Assembly: GCA_026713105.1 (NCBI GenBank)
Contig: JAPOPC010000002.1
Span: 1 to 64,000 of the forward strand
Source: Acidimicrobiaceae bacterium
GTDB lineage: Bacteria; Actinomycetota; Acidimicrobiia; Acidimicrobiales; Poriferisodalaceae
Direction of reading: 5' to 3'
Length of the DNA: 64,000 bases
Positions within the stretch are counted from its first letter, which is position 1; each line of letters begins with the position of its first letter. Position numbers and translations under genes: made by a program. Positions 15,351 through 24,140 of the stretch are shown in pieces. The notes beneath the pieces were generated by a model. The model had not been told where the DNA came from, did not search any database, and saw only the letters and a program-made list of their open reading frames with translations.

Positions 15351-16487
15351 CTACATCAGCGCGAAGGGAACCAGCATCTCCTCCGACGTCAGGCCTCCGT
15401 GACGACCGATGAGCGGGTGATGCGGCTGGTCCTCGTCGGGCATCGTGAACGCCTGCAGACCCCGGGGCACGAGCACGACATCGCCGAGCCGGCGTCGAGC
15501 TGCCTCGGTGACATGGCGACCCAGCCACCGTTCGTCCAGCACCTGCTCCACGGGGGCGGCCTCGGCGAAGCCGGCGTAGCGCTCGCAGCAAGCCACGAGT
15601 TCGGCGGCCGCACCTGTTCGAGCATGCAGCCACAGCATTCTGGCTTCGCCGGACCAGCCGCCGGTGAATTCGGCGACTTCCGCGTCGATCATGACCGGCG
15701 GTTCGACGACTTCGACGACGCCGTGATCGGCCGTGACGATCAGCGGGATCTCGTCCCCGACCTCGCTGCGCAGCGCGACGGCGAGGCGTTCAACGGTGGC
15801 GAGGGTCGACCGGTAGCGGTCGCCGAGGCCGAACTCGTGGGCAACCTTGTCCAGCGTGTCGTAGTAGGCAAAGACGAGCTGAAAGCCCTCGTCGACCGCA
15901 CCCCGCACACGCTGCACGATGTCGGATACTTCGCGCCATCCACGCATGGAACCGCCGCGCAGGTGTGCAGCGCTGAACCCGCTGTCGCGGAACTCCGCAC
16001 GTGTCACCACCGCCACCGGCTGACCGCAGAAGGGGTCGACGGGCTGCAATTCCTCGGGCGGCAGCTCCATGCGAACATCGCGCCCGCCAGCGCGCCAACG
16101 AAGCGCATTGAGCAGTCCCAGCGAGGTCGGAACGCGATAGCCGACAAGCCCATGCTCGCCGGGTGCTGCCCCTGTGGCCAGCGACGTCAGGGCAGTCGCG
16201 GTCGTGCTCGGAGCAACAGTGGTGACCGGCGAGGTCGCGTCGCTCGCTGCGGCAAGCGACGGTGCCAGCGAGCGATGACGGTGCAGCTGGTGCCATCCAA
16301 GCCCGTCGACGACCAGCAAGACGACAGTGCGCGCCGCAGCGACGGCATCGTCGATGAGCTCGGTTGCGACGCCGGCGAGGAGCCCAGGGGCCACGGCCGT
16401 GATGCAGCGGCCGCCATATGCCGGCAGGGTGCGGTCGAGAGCCAAAGGCTCGCTGTCCGCTCCGAGGTCGGTGGCGACGGCTTCCAT
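15351..16487 (-). CDS. Alkaline-phosphatase-superfamily phosphodiesterase
   Basis: 378 residues in the nucleotide pyrophosphatase/phosphodiesterase branch of the alkaline phosphatase superfamily. VVLLVVDGLGW near residue 60 gives the first metal ligand, the TTTATALTSLATG segment near residue 100 carries the nucleophilic Thr, YYDTLDKVAHEFG supplies Asp/His ligands, VTADHGVVEV and IGRHGGLTSEEM complete the metal site. No signal peptide is seen, so action is probably cytoplasmic or peripheral. The frame continues upstream into repeat B3, but MEAVATDLG at 16487 is the likely start because the upstream peptide recurs at B1. Confidence 0.85.
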   Translation of the reverse strand: MEAVATDLGADSEPLALDRTLPAYGGRCITAVAPGLLAGVATELIDDAVAAARTVVLLVVDGLGWHQLHRHRSLAPSLAAASDATSPVTTVAPSTTATALTSLATGAAPGEHGLVGYRVPTSLGLLNALRWRAGGRDVRMELPPEELQPVDPFCGQPVAVVTRAEFRDSGFSAAHLRGGSMRGWREVSDIVQRVRGAVDEGFQLVFAYYDTLDKVAHEFGLGDRYRSTLATVERLAVALRSEVGDEIPLIVTADHGVVEVVEPPVMIDAEVAEFTGGWSGEARMLWLHARTGAAAELVACCERYAGFAEAAPVEQVLDERWLGRHVTEAARRRLGDVVLVPRGLQAFTMPDEDQPHHPLIGRHGGLTSEEMLVPFALM

Positions 16488-16504
16488 GACGCCGACCCTA
16501 TGGA

Positions 16505-16636
16505 CTCGAGCGGGTAGGCACAGATGCCATAGCGTTGGAGGCGGCAGGAGACTCTGCGACGTTGCGACCTGCCGGATCGCGGGAGCAGAGGGTTCTGCCG
16601 CCTCCAACGCGGGCGCACCTACCCGCGCTGCTCCTC
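16505..16636 (+). repeat. Structured repeat family B, copy B3
   Basis: Lies between divergent genes, ending 36 bases before the Rrf2 start. The main stem pairs 16532-16547 with 16595-16610, 16 perfect pairs. The outer stem pairs GCGGGTAGG 16510-16518 with CCTACCCGC 16618-16626. The inner helices match B1 and B2, whereas both outer stems have their own sequence and still pair. Confidence 0.88.
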
Positions 16637-16671
16637 AGAGGCGCAGCCGCGGCCGGGGCTACGCTGCCATC

Positions 16672-17139
16672 GTGGCGGTCTCGACGCGGGGAGACTACGC
16701 AAGCCGCGCGTTGCTGTCCCTGGTCCTCAACGACAACGGCCGACCGACATCGGTGCGCGACATTGCGGAGCGCACCGGGCTGCCCCAGCCGTACCTCGAG
16801 CAGATCTTGCTCGCGCTCAAGGGGGCCGGCCTGGTTCGATCGAAGCGCGGAGTCGGCGGCGGCTACGTGATGGCCCGCGACCCAGCCGACGTCACGATCG
16901 GGATGATCGTACGGGCTGTCGACGGACCGATAGCCCTCGGCGACTTCGGCCAGCCTCATCAAGACGGCGCCTGCGATCACGAAGGGCAATGTGTGCTGCT
17001 CGCAATCTGGGACTCGGTCGGCCATCGCATGCGCGCCGAGCTGGATTCCTACAGCCTTGCCGCCGTTGCGGAGGTGGCCCGGGGACTCGCGCCGTGGCCA
17101 GCGGCCGCCGTCGAGACGCTTGAGCCGCCCAGCCGCTGA
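16672..17139 (+). CDS. Rrf2-family transcriptional regulator
   Basis: 155 residues from GTG 16672. The winged helix at residues 1-75 has STRGDYASRALLSL, the recognition helix region TGLPQPYLEQILLALKGAG and the wing SKRGVGGGYVMARDP. IscR and NsrR bind an Fe-S cluster through three Cys; here only two remain in GACDHEGQC, so cluster binding is doubtful. TACGCT at 16660-16665 lies six bases before GTG, suggesting a leaderless transcript. Targets unknown. Confidence 0.88.
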   Translation: MAVSTRGDYASRALLSLVLNDNGRPTSVRDIAERTGLPQPYLEQILLALKGAGLVRSKRGVGGGYVMARDPADVTIGMIVRAVDGPIALGDFGQPHQDGACDHEGQCVLLAIWDSVGHRMRAELDSYSLAAVAEVARGLAPWPAAAVETLEPPSR

Positions 17140-17144
17140 GCGAC

Positions 17145-18095
17145 TCAGTCCGTCGGGAATGCCGCCGGTTCTGAGCCGAATCGTGCCAGCGCGTCGGCAA
17201 AATCCTTCGGCATCGGTGCGCTGAAACCCATGGCGGCACCAGAAGCGGGATGCTGGAATGTCAGCCGGGCCGCATGCAGCAGCGGACGGCCGATGCCGAA
17301 TGGATCAGGGACGCCATAGGTCAGGTCTCCGAGCAGCGGGAGCCCGATGCTGGCCAGATGCACCCGGATCTGATGCGTCCGTCCCGTCTCGAGCCCGCAG
17401 CGAAGCAGCGCGGCCTCACAGGGATGGACATAGGTCTCCACGACGCTGTAGTGCGTACGCGCCTCACGGCCCTCGGCCGACACGGCCATGAGCGTGCGAT
17501 GCTCCCGATCCCGTCCGATCGGGGCGTCGATCGTGCCCGTCGGCGACGGCGGATGCCCGCGTACCAGTGCTGCATAGATCCGGCGGACCTGCCGCCGCGC
17601 AAGCTGCTCGACCAGGCCTTCGTAGGCCGCCGGACTGCGTGCGCACACCATGACGCCGCTCGTCCCGCGGTCGAGTCGATGCACGATGCCGGGCCGGTCG
17701 GGTTCGCCCACCTCCGCCATCTCGGGATATCTCTGGACGAGGGCGTCCGCGAGCGTGCCGTGGGGGTGTCCGATGCCCGGATGGGTGACCACCCCAGACG
17801 GCTTGTCGACCACGACGAGGTCACGGTCGGCGTGCAGGACATCGAACGAGGCGATCTCGCGGTGCCGCTCACGGACCGGAGCCGCAGCCCGCGCTTCGGT
17901 CACCTCGACCCTCGAACCCGGCGCGACCCGCACCGAGCCAGCCCGAGCCACCTCGCCGTCGATCAGCACGCAACCCTCGGCAACCATCTTCGACGTGTCG
18001 GAGCGGGATCGTCCGGTCAGCAACGACAGCGCCCGGTCGATCCGCTCACCGGACAGTGATTCGGGAATCTCGAGACTCAGCAGTCGATCGCTCAC
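17145..18095 (-). CDS. rluD: RluD-type 23S rRNA pseudouridine synthase
   Basis: 316 residues. An N-terminal S4 RNA-binding domain ([17 protein letters not shown]) is followed by the RluA/RluD catalytic domain with HRLDRGTSG (catalytic Asp) near residue 140 and [17 protein letters not shown] near 235. It converts uridines of 23S rRNA helix 69 or a similar target to pseudouridine. GTG start 18095 overlaps the lspA stop (GTGA), the usual lspA-rluD pairing. Confidence 0.92.
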   Translation of the reverse strand: MSDRLLSLEIPESLSGERIDRALSLLTGRSRSDTSKMVAEGCVLIDGEVARAGSVRVAPGSRVEVTEARAAAPVRERHREIASFDVLHADRDLVVVDKPSGVVTHPGIGHPHGTLADALVQRYPEMAEVGEPDRPGIVHRLDRGTSGVMVCARSPAAYEGLVEQLARRQVRRIYAALVRGHPPSPTGTIDAPIGRDREHRTLMAVSAEGREARTHYSVVETYVHPCEAALLRCGLETGRTHQIRVHLASIGLPLLGDLTYGVPDPFGIGRPLLHAARLTFQHPASGAAMGFSAPMPKDFADALARFGSEPAAFPTD

Positions 18096-18577
18096 CCAGG
18101 CGCCTCTCGGGCGGCGGTGGCACTGCGCCGCTCACTGCGATAGAGGTGAAACAGCACGATGACGAGCCCGACAGTGATGGCAGCGTCGGCCACGTTGAAG
18201 ATCGGCCACCACTGCAGGTCGATGAAGTCCACAACAGCACCGCGCCCCCAGGCTGCTCCGCGGAACAGCCGGTCAGCCAGATTGCCGAGCGCTCCGCCGA
18301 TGATCGCGCCGAGACCGATTCCGGCCCACGCTCCTTGCACACGGCGCCGGAAGTACCACAGCATGCCCACGATGACGATGGCCGCAATCGCCAGAACCGG
18401 GCCCAAACCGCTGCCTGCGGAAAAGGCGAAGCCCGTGTTGTGAACGAGCCGCAGGCGCAGTGTCCACACCAGGTCGATGATCTGATCGTCGAGCGCGGCA
18501 GTGGCCCACGTTTTCGTGATCTGGTCCCCGCAGAGAATGACCCCGGAGGTGAGGACGACCCTGAGATTGCGGGTCAC
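18092..18577 (-). CDS. lspA: Lipoprotein signal peptidase (signal peptidase II)
   Basis: 161 residues from GTG 18577. Four membrane segments and the two aspartate motifs of the family: HNTGFAFS region near residue 50, [13 protein letters not shown] near 105 (first Asp) and [20 protein letters not shown] near 125 (second Asp). It cleaves signal peptides of diacylglyceryl-modified prolipoproteins such as the GerMN protein at 51738. It is followed by rluD with a four-base overlap. Confidence 0.92.
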   Translation of the reverse strand: MTRNLRVVLTSGVILCGDQITKTWATAALDDQIIDLVWTLRLRLVHNTGFAFSAGSGLGPVLAIAAIVIVGMLWYFRRRVQGAWAGIGLGAIIGGALGNLADRLFRGAAWGRGAVVDFIDLQWWPIFNVADAAITVGLVIVLFHLYRSERRSATAAREAPG

Positions 18578-18623
18578 GCGGCTGCGTGCAGCGGACGGGC
18601 GGGGTGCGAACCCCTGGTGCCCG

Positions 18624-19172
18624 TCAGAGCCGGCGCCATGCCGGACCACTGCTCTTGACCTCCACCCGCATCGAAGCGTGCGGGATGGCCTCGAGGCGCT
18701 CCTTGGGGATCGGCTTCCCCGAGATGACACAGATGCCGTACGTGCCATCTTCGATGCGCGCCAATGCAGCGTCGATTTCGGTGATCTCCTCACGCTCGCG
18801 AGCTGAGATCTGCAGCGCCCGATCGCGCTCCACGGCGATGGAATCCCCTTCGCCGGATTCCTCGTCGAACTGGACATCACCAGGTTCGCGCTCGTTGACG
18901 AGCTGCTCGGCTTCGGCTTCGTACCGCTCGGCGTGCTCGGTATAGCGGCGGCGCTCGGCCAGCAGGGCCTGGCGCTGCTTTTCGAGAAACACCTCGCCGA
19001 ATCGAGACTTCGTGACCTTGCGGCGCGGCGCTGCCTTCTTCTTGGGCGCCGTGGCGGCGGCGCTGGCCTTCTTCGCAGTGGTCTGACCCCCGGAGGCGTT
19101 GGCAGACTTCTTGGGCGCTGGCGCCTTCTTCGCGGCGGCCTTGCGGGCGGAAGCCTTCTTCGCGGTTGCCAT
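18624..19172 (-). CDS. DksA/TraR-like protein with Lys/Ala-rich tail
   Basis: 182 residues. Residues 1-55 are a Lys/Ala/Pro-rich histone H1-like tail with AAKK and APKK repeats. Residues 58-140 form a coiled coil ([20 protein letters not shown]), and the end resembles the DksA zinc finger: [19 protein letters not shown]. DksA/TraR proteins bind the RNA polymerase secondary channel through this layout. However, only one of four zinc-ligand cysteines is left, so zinc binding is lost or replaced. The basic tail suggests nucleic-acid contact. It sits between lspA and divergent ileS, a common actinobacterial order. Confidence 0.8.
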   Translation of the reverse strand: MATAKKASARKAAAKKAPAPKKSANASGGQTTAKKASAAATAPKKKAAPRRKVTKSRFGEVFLEKQRQALLAERRRYTEHAERYEAEAEQLVNEREPGDVQFDEESGEGDSIAVERDRALQISAREREEITEIDAALARIEDGTYGICVISGKPIPKERLEAIPHASMRVEVKSSGPAWRRL

Positions 19173-19347
19173 GGCCCCTCCCCTCCGCGGCGAAGCGGCA
19201 TTCTAGGTCGTCACTTCGGTATGTGGTCGGAACATCGAGGCTCCGTCGATTCCGATGCCTCAGGGGTACCCTCGCTGTCTCGTGGGTCGGCTCGTGGGCC
19301 AGCCCGTACTCTCGGCGGGACGAAAACAGAGCCTGCAGGAGGCGCTG

Positions 19348-22300
19348 GTGAAGCGAGAGCCGGTCGACACCGTGTACCCACGCGTGCCTGCCCAAGCGGA
19401 CTTCCCGCAGATCGAGGAGCGGATTCTCGCGCGCTGGCACGATGAGGAAACCTTCGAGACGTCCATCGCCAACCGGCCTGCGGACGACGAATTTGTCTTT
19501 TACGACGGTCCGCCCTTCGCGAACGGGCTGCCCCACCACGGCCACTTGCTGACGGGGTACGTGAAGGACGTCGTCCCCCGCTACCAGGCGATGCGCGGTC
19601 ATCGGGTCAATCGACGCTTCGGGTGGGATTGCCATGGCCTGCCCGCCGAGATGGAGACTGAGCGCGAGCTCGGCGTGAGCGGGCGTGCTGCGATCACCGG
19701 CTTCGGCATCGAGCGCTTCAACGCCCACTGCCGCGATTCGGTGTTGCGCTACACGGCCGAGTGGCGCAAGACCGTCACCCGCCAAGCACGCTGGGTGGAC
19801 TTCGACGACGACTACAAGACGATGGACCTGCCCTACATGGAATCGGTCATGTGGGCGTTCAAGCAGCTCTGGGATCGCGGTCTCGTGTACCAGGCGTTTC
19901 GCGTCATGCCCTACTCCTGGGGCGCGGAGACGCCGCTGTCGAACTTTGAGATTCGGCTCGATGACGCCACGAGGCCCCGGCAGGATCCTGCCATCACCGT
20001 CTGGTTCGAGCTTCACGATGCAGACGACACAGCCGGCCCAGACATCACAACCGGGCCGCACAGCACCGCCGGGCCGCTTCGCCTGCTCGTCTGGACGACG
20101 ACGCCTTGGACGCTGCCCTCGAACCTGGCGATCGCCGTCGGGGCAGACATCTCCTATGCGGTCGTCGAATCGGGTGCGCTCGGCGGCGGTCGTTTCGTGG
20201 TTGCAGCTGACTGTCTCGAGCACTGCGCCGCCGACCTCGAGCCGTACACGGTGATCGGCACGCTGAGCGGCGGTGATCTGGCAGGGCGCAGCTACGAGCC
20301 GATGTTCGATTTCTTCGGCCATCGAACCGAGGCGTTCCGGGTGCTCGCCGGAGACTTCGTGGACACCTCAGAGGGCACTGGCGTGGTTCACCTCGCGCCT
20401 GGCTTCGGCGAGGAGGATCAGTCGCTCTGCGAGGCCAACGGCATCGAGATCGGCGATGCCGTGCCGGTGGACGACCGGGGCTGCTTCACCGAGCCGGTGA
20501 CGCCATGGGCCAGCCTCAACGTGTTCGAGGCAAACCAGCAGATCATCGCCGAGCTCAAGCAGCGCGACCGGGTGCTGCGCCACGACAGCTACGAGCACAA
20601 CTATCCGCACTGCTGGCGCACCGACACGCCGATCATCTACAAGGCCATCAGCTCGTGGTACGTCAAGGTCACCGAGATCTCCGATCTGCTGGCCGAGACC
20701 AACCAGCAGATCAACTGGGTGCCCGGTCACGTGCGCGACGGCCGGTTCGGCCAATGGCTGGCGGGGGCGCGTGATTGGTCCATCAGCCGCAACCGGTTCT
20801 GGGGCTCACCGATCCCGATCTGGATGAGCGACGACCCTGACTGCCCGCGAATCGACGTCTACGGCAGCCTCGACGAGCTGGAGGCGGACTTCGGGGTGCG
20901 GCCCGCTGACCTGCACCGGCCGTTCATCGATGAGTTGACGCGCCCGAATCCCGACGATCCGAGCGGCCGCTCGACGATGCGGCGTGTGCCCGAGGTGCTC
21001 GACTGCTGGTTCGAATCGGGTTCGATGCCCTTTGCGCAGGTGCATTACCCCTTCGAGAACAAAGAGTGGTTCGAGAAGAACTTCCCGGCCGATTTCATCG
21101 TGGAGTACATCAACCAGACGCGGGGCTGGTTCTACACGCTGCATGTCCTGGCAGGGGCGCTGTTCGGCCAGCCCGCATTCCAGAACGTGATCTGCCACGG
21201 CATCCTGCTCGCTGCCGACGGCAACAAGCTGTCCAAGCGGCTGCGGAACTACACCGAACCCACCGACATCTTCGCCAATCAGGGCTCTGACGCTCTTCGG
21301 TGGTACCTGATGGCCACCAACATCGTCCGAGGCGGCGACACACGGATCACCGACGCGGGCATCGACGAGGTCGCCCGCCAAGTGCTGATCCCCATCTGGA
21401 ACTCCTACGCGTTCTTCACGCTGTACGCGAACGCGGACGGCTACGAGGCCACGTTCCGTGTCGACTCCGCAGATGTGCTCGACCGGTACTTGCTGGCGAA
21501 GACCCGGGCCACGCTGGAATCGGTCACGGCCAGCTTCGATGCGTATGACCTGCCTGGGGCCGCCGCCGAGCTGCAGGCGTTCATCGATGCGCTGAACAAC
21601 TGGTATATCCGCCGCAGCAGGGGACGGTTCTGGGGCGAGACATCCGCCGAGGGGCCCGCTGGCGACGGCCCATCGAGCGGCGACCGGGACGCGTTCGACA
21701 CCCTCTACACGGTGCTGAGAATCTTCGCCGCCATGGCGGCGCCGCTGCTGCCGATGATCACCGAAGAGATCTACGGCGGGCTGACCGGCGGCGACAGCGT
21801 CCACTTGAGCGACTGGCCGGACGCGGCGATGCTGCCATCCGATCCCGAACTGGTCGAGCGCATGGATGCGGTGCGGGCCGCCGCTTCGGCTGCGCTGCGG
21901 GTGCGCGAAGACGCCGGTTTGCGGGTACGCCTGCCGCTGCAACGCGTCACGGTGGCCGGTGAAGGTGCCGAGTTGCTCGAGCCCTACGTTTTCCTGCTCG
22001 CAGACGAGATCAATGTTGCCGAGGTGGTCCTGAGCAACGACTTGGGCACGGCCGCGACGCATGTCCTGCGGCCGAATGGCTCCGCGTTGGGACCGCGCCT
22101 GGGCGCTGCGGCCCAAGAAGTCTTCGCTGCGGCTCGCAGCGGCGATTGGCAGTCATCGGCCGACGGCAGCGTCGTCGCAGGCGGACATGAGCTGCACCCC
22201 GGCGAGTACCAGTTGAGCCTGCAACCTGCCGAGAGGGCCACCACCTCAGTTCTGGAAGACCAGCAGCTCGCCGTGGTGCTCGATACCGCCGTCACGCCCG

Positions 22301-22530
22301 AACTCGAAGCGGAGGGTGCGGCGCGAGACTTGATCCGTACGGTGCAGCAAACACGCAAGGAAGCCGGGCTCGACGTCACCGATCGGATCCATCTGAGGAT
22401 CCGCTGGAGCCCCCCGCACCTCGAGGCAATACGAGATCATGAATCTCTGGTGGCTGCGGCCGTGCTCGCACAGCAGATCGAGTGGCTCCCTGGCGCCGGC
22501 GTGCCGGAGGTTGACGTCGCCCGCGTCTGA
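19348..22530 (+). CDS. ileS: Isoleucyl-tRNA synthetase
   Basis: 1060 residues from GTG 19348, with aggagg seven bases upstream. The HIGH motif appears as GLPHHGHLLTG near residue 60, WDCHGLPAE near 100 marks the eukaryote-like (IleRS2, mupirocin-tolerant) type, the CP1 editing domain has TTPWTLPSN near 280, and NKLSKRLRNY near 625 is the KMSKS loop. It attaches isoleucine to tRNA-Ile. The frame stays open upstream to 19255, but ribosome-site position and family length favour 19348. Confidence 0.95.
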   Translation: MKREPVDTVYPRVPAQADFPQIEERILARWHDEETFETSIANRPADDEFVFYDGPPFANGLPHHGHLLTGYVKDVVPRYQAMRGHRVNRRFGWDCHGLPAEMETERELGVSGRAAITGFGIERFNAHCRDSVLRYTAEWRKTVTRQARWVDFDDDYKTMDLPYMESVMWAFKQLWDRGLVYQAFRVMPYSWGAETPLSNFEIRLDDATRPRQDPAITVWFELHDADDTAGPDITTGPHSTAGPLRLLVWTTTPWTLPSNLAIAVGADISYAVVESGALGGGRFVVAADCLEHCAADLEPYTVIGTLSGGDLAGRSYEPMFDFFGHRTEAFRVLAGDFVDTSEGTGVVHLAPGFGEEDQSLCEANGIEIGDAVPVDDRGCFTEPVTPWASLNVFEANQQIIAELKQRDRVLRHDSYEHNYPHCWRTDTPIIYKAISSWYVKVTEISDLLAETNQQINWVPGHVRDGRFGQWLAGARDWSISRNRFWGSPIPIWMSDDPDCPRIDVYGSLDELEADFGVRPADLHRPFIDELTRPNPDDPSGRSTMRRVPEVLDCWFESGSMPFAQVHYPFENKEWFEKNFPADFIVEYINQTRGWFYTLHVLAGALFGQPAFQNVICHGILLAADGNKLSKRLRNYTEPTDIFANQGSDALRWYLMATNIVRGGDTRITDAGIDEVARQVLIPIWNSYAFFTLYANADGYEATFRVDSADVLDRYLLAKTRATLESVTASFDAYDLPGAAAELQAFIDALNNWYIRRSRGRFWGETSAEGPAGDGPSSGDRDAFDTLYTVLRIFAAMAAPLLPMITEEIYGGLTGGDSVHLSDWPDAAMLPSDPELVERMDAVRAAASAALRVREDAGLRVRLPLQRVTVAGEGAELLEPYVFLLADEINVAEVVLSNDLGTAATHVLRPNGSALGPRLGAAAQEVFAAARSGDWQSSADGSVVAGGHELHPGEYQLSLQPAERATTSVLEDQQLAVVLDTAVTPELEAEGAARDLIRTVQQTRKEAGLDVTDRIHLRIRWSPPHLEAIRDHESLVAAAVLAQQIEWLPGAGVPEVDVARV

Positions 22531-22536
22531 GCGGAC

Positions 22537-22555
22537 GCCGGCTCGGAAAGCCGGC
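22537..22555. terminator. Hairpin after ileS
   Basis: GCCGGCT 22537-22543 pairs with AGCCGGC 22549-22555 around a CGGAA loop, seven bases after the ileS stop and nine before the convergent stop of the acidic protein gene. A plausible bidirectional terminator without a U-tract. Confidence 0.5.
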
Positions 22556-22563
22556 TGTGCCCG

Positions 22564-23232
22564 CTAGGCCGAGAGCGGTTCCTTGCGGATCAAGGCATCC
22601 AGGAACGGATCGTCGAGTTCAGAAAGTGCAAGCGGCGGCCCGTCTGAGCTGGCTTCGAGACCCTCTTCGTCATCTTCAAGGTCGTCGACTGCGTCACGAA
22701 TCGGCACAGCGTCGATCACGTCGGGGACGGTCTCGGGCTGTTCCGCAGTGGCAGCGGGGCTCGTCGCGAGTGGGGCGACGGCCACGGGCATGGCGAGCGC
22801 TGCATCGTCGACGGCTGGCTCGTCGAGTTCGTCGAAGTCGGCGACTTCACCGATGTCACTGACCTCGGGGGCCTCGGAGGCATCGCTGACCTCGACGGTG
22901 TAACCGGCGTCGGTGAGTGTCCTGGAGATCTCGGTGCGTACGAGGCCCGACAGCGCCTCGGTCAGGTCGTCGCTCGCCGTCTTGAACGCTTCGTCGAGTG
23001 CCTGACTGCCCGCTGCTTGCAGTTCTGCGAGAGCGTCCGCGATCTGCGCGACGGTCTCGGGTGAGAGCTGCACCTCGACGGGCTGCGATGGAGACCCCGA
23101 CTCCACGCTGGCCATGCGTTGATCGATCTCGGAGATCTGCGTCGCCAAGGTCGCGAGCTGTGCGCCGATCGTCTCGAGCAAGCCCTCGCCTTCCTTGTCG
23201 GTGGGCTCGACAGGGGAAGTTGGGCTCGCCAT
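22564..23232 (-). CDS. Acidic hypothetical protein in the division cluster
   Basis: 222 residues, strongly acidic. Residues 18-45 look like a short coiled coil (TIGAQLATLATQISEIDQRM); residues 55-105 form a second helical part with ALAELQAAGSQALDEAFK; residues 110-200 are an Ala/Asp/Glu/Val-rich disordered region; the end is ALSELDDPFLDALIRKEPL. No family is recognised. It lies between yggT and ileS, where related actinobacteria have wag31/divIVA, but it lacks the DivIVA N-terminal membrane-binding motif. A division-related role is only suggested by position. Confidence 0.7.
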   Translation of the reverse strand: MASPTSPVEPTDKEGEGLLETIGAQLATLATQISEIDQRMASVESGSPSQPVEVQLSPETVAQIADALAELQAAGSQALDEAFKTASDDLTEALSGLVRTEISRTLTDAGYTVEVSDASEAPEVSDIGEVADFDELDEPAVDDAALAMPVAVAPLATSPAATAEQPETVPDVIDAVPIRDAVDDLEDDEEGLEASSDGPPLALSELDDPFLDALIRKEPLSA

Positions 23233-23266
23233 GGCGCGGAATGTACCAGCCTTCAGGCGATGATCC

Positions 23267-23536
23267 CTAACCGCCAGAACTCCCGCAGATGACCGCCCGA
23301 AACACCTGCAACCCGATGAGCAGCACGATCGGCGAGAGATCCAGCGCCATGCGCCCGAGCCGGACCGCCGGCAAGGCTCGCCGGAGAGGGCCCATGATCG
23401 GCTCGGTGATGCGCACCAGCCACGTCCGCACCACCATGACCGGGCTCTCCGGTGCCAGTGGGATCCAGCTGAACATGACGCGCGCGAAGACCGCGATGAT
23501 GTACAGCAGCAGCAGACTGCACAGCAGGCGTGTCAC
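23267..23536 (-). CDS. YggT-family membrane protein
   Basis: 89 residues from GTG 23536. Two membrane segments flank a loop with SWIPLAPESPVM and the family mark ITEPIMGPLRRALP. YggT proteins sit in the sepF-ftsZ neighbourhood of many bacteria and are linked to division or osmotic behaviour; the mechanism is unclear. It follows sepF after 31 bases. Confidence 0.88.
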   Translation of the reverse strand: MTRLLCSLLLLYIIAVFARVMFSWIPLAPESPVMVVRTWLVRITEPIMGPLRRALPAVRLGRMALDLSPIVLLIGLQVFRAVICGSSGG

Positions 23537-23567
23537 GGTGTCGCCCGGGGTTCCGCGCTGGAGCGTC

Positions 23568-24065
23568 TCAGCGATCGAGGTCCTGTGCGGAAACCGAATG
23601 ATGTTCGTCGTCGCTGACCACGACGTTGAGGGGCACGAGCATGTACACGGCGTTGGCGACCTTGCGCATCTCGCCGTCGCGGGCGTAGCACAGCCCGCTG
23701 GCGAAGTCGAGCAGCCGGCGAGCCGTGTCGCGGTCGAGCCCTTGCAGGTTCAAGATGATCGGCTGGTCACGCTTGAAGCGGTCTCCGATCTGCTGTGCGT
23801 CATCGAACATCCGGGGCATCAGCACAAAGGGCTGTGCGGTCGATGTCGCCACGCGGCGCACCGCGGAGGTCGGCAGGTCAGCCGACGATTGCCGCGCCGC
23901 CGCAGGCGCTCGCTCGACCACGGTGACCCCGCTCTGGCTGGTCTGATGGGCAAACGCGTCCGCCGCTGGCAGGTCTCCCGGAACGGCGCGTTCGACCGGC
24001 GGCGCATAGCTGTCATCAGGGCCCAAGCCCAGATAGCTCATTGCCTGCTTCATGAACGATGCCAT
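23568..24065 (-). CDS. sepF: Cell division protein SepF
   Basis: 165 residues. The N-terminal amphipathic start MASFMKQAMSYLGL binds membrane, a variable linker follows (residues 20-75), and the C-terminal SepF domain has MPRMFDDAQQIGDRFKRD then QPIILNLQGLDRDTARRLLD and DFASGLCYA. SepF anchors FtsZ filaments to the membrane and replaces FtsA in actinobacteria; no ftsA is present in this cluster, which fits. Confidence 0.93.
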   Translation of the reverse strand: MASFMKQAMSYLGLGPDDSYAPPVERAVPGDLPAADAFAHQTSQSGVTVVERAPAAARQSSADLPTSAVRRVATSTAQPFVLMPRMFDDAQQIGDRFKRDQPIILNLQGLDRDTARRLLDFASGLCYARDGEMRKVANAVYMLVPLNVVVSDDEHHSVSAQDLDR

Positions 24066-24140
24066 GCAGAACCTCAGTGAGAACGGCCTCGATGCGGAAA
24101 CTGTCTCGACTGCAAAGGGTACCGACTTGTCAAGTTGCGG

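Noticed and set aside
16488-16607. N-terminal extension of the phosphodiesterase frame
   Set aside because: The extra 40 residues are translated repeat B3 and recur at B1; MEAVATDLG at 16487 is the better start.
16532-16610. Family B as an integron attC site
   Set aside because: The arms begin GTTGGAG/CTCCAAC, which resembles attC boxes, but the seven-base GTTRRRY consensus fails and stem sequences differ freely between copies; no integrase or cassette array is present.
19205-19347. Possible T-box leader before ileS
   Set aside because: ileS T-boxes are common in actinobacteria, but I could not find the conserved GGGTGGNACCGCG-type core or a convincing specifier stem in these 143 bases.
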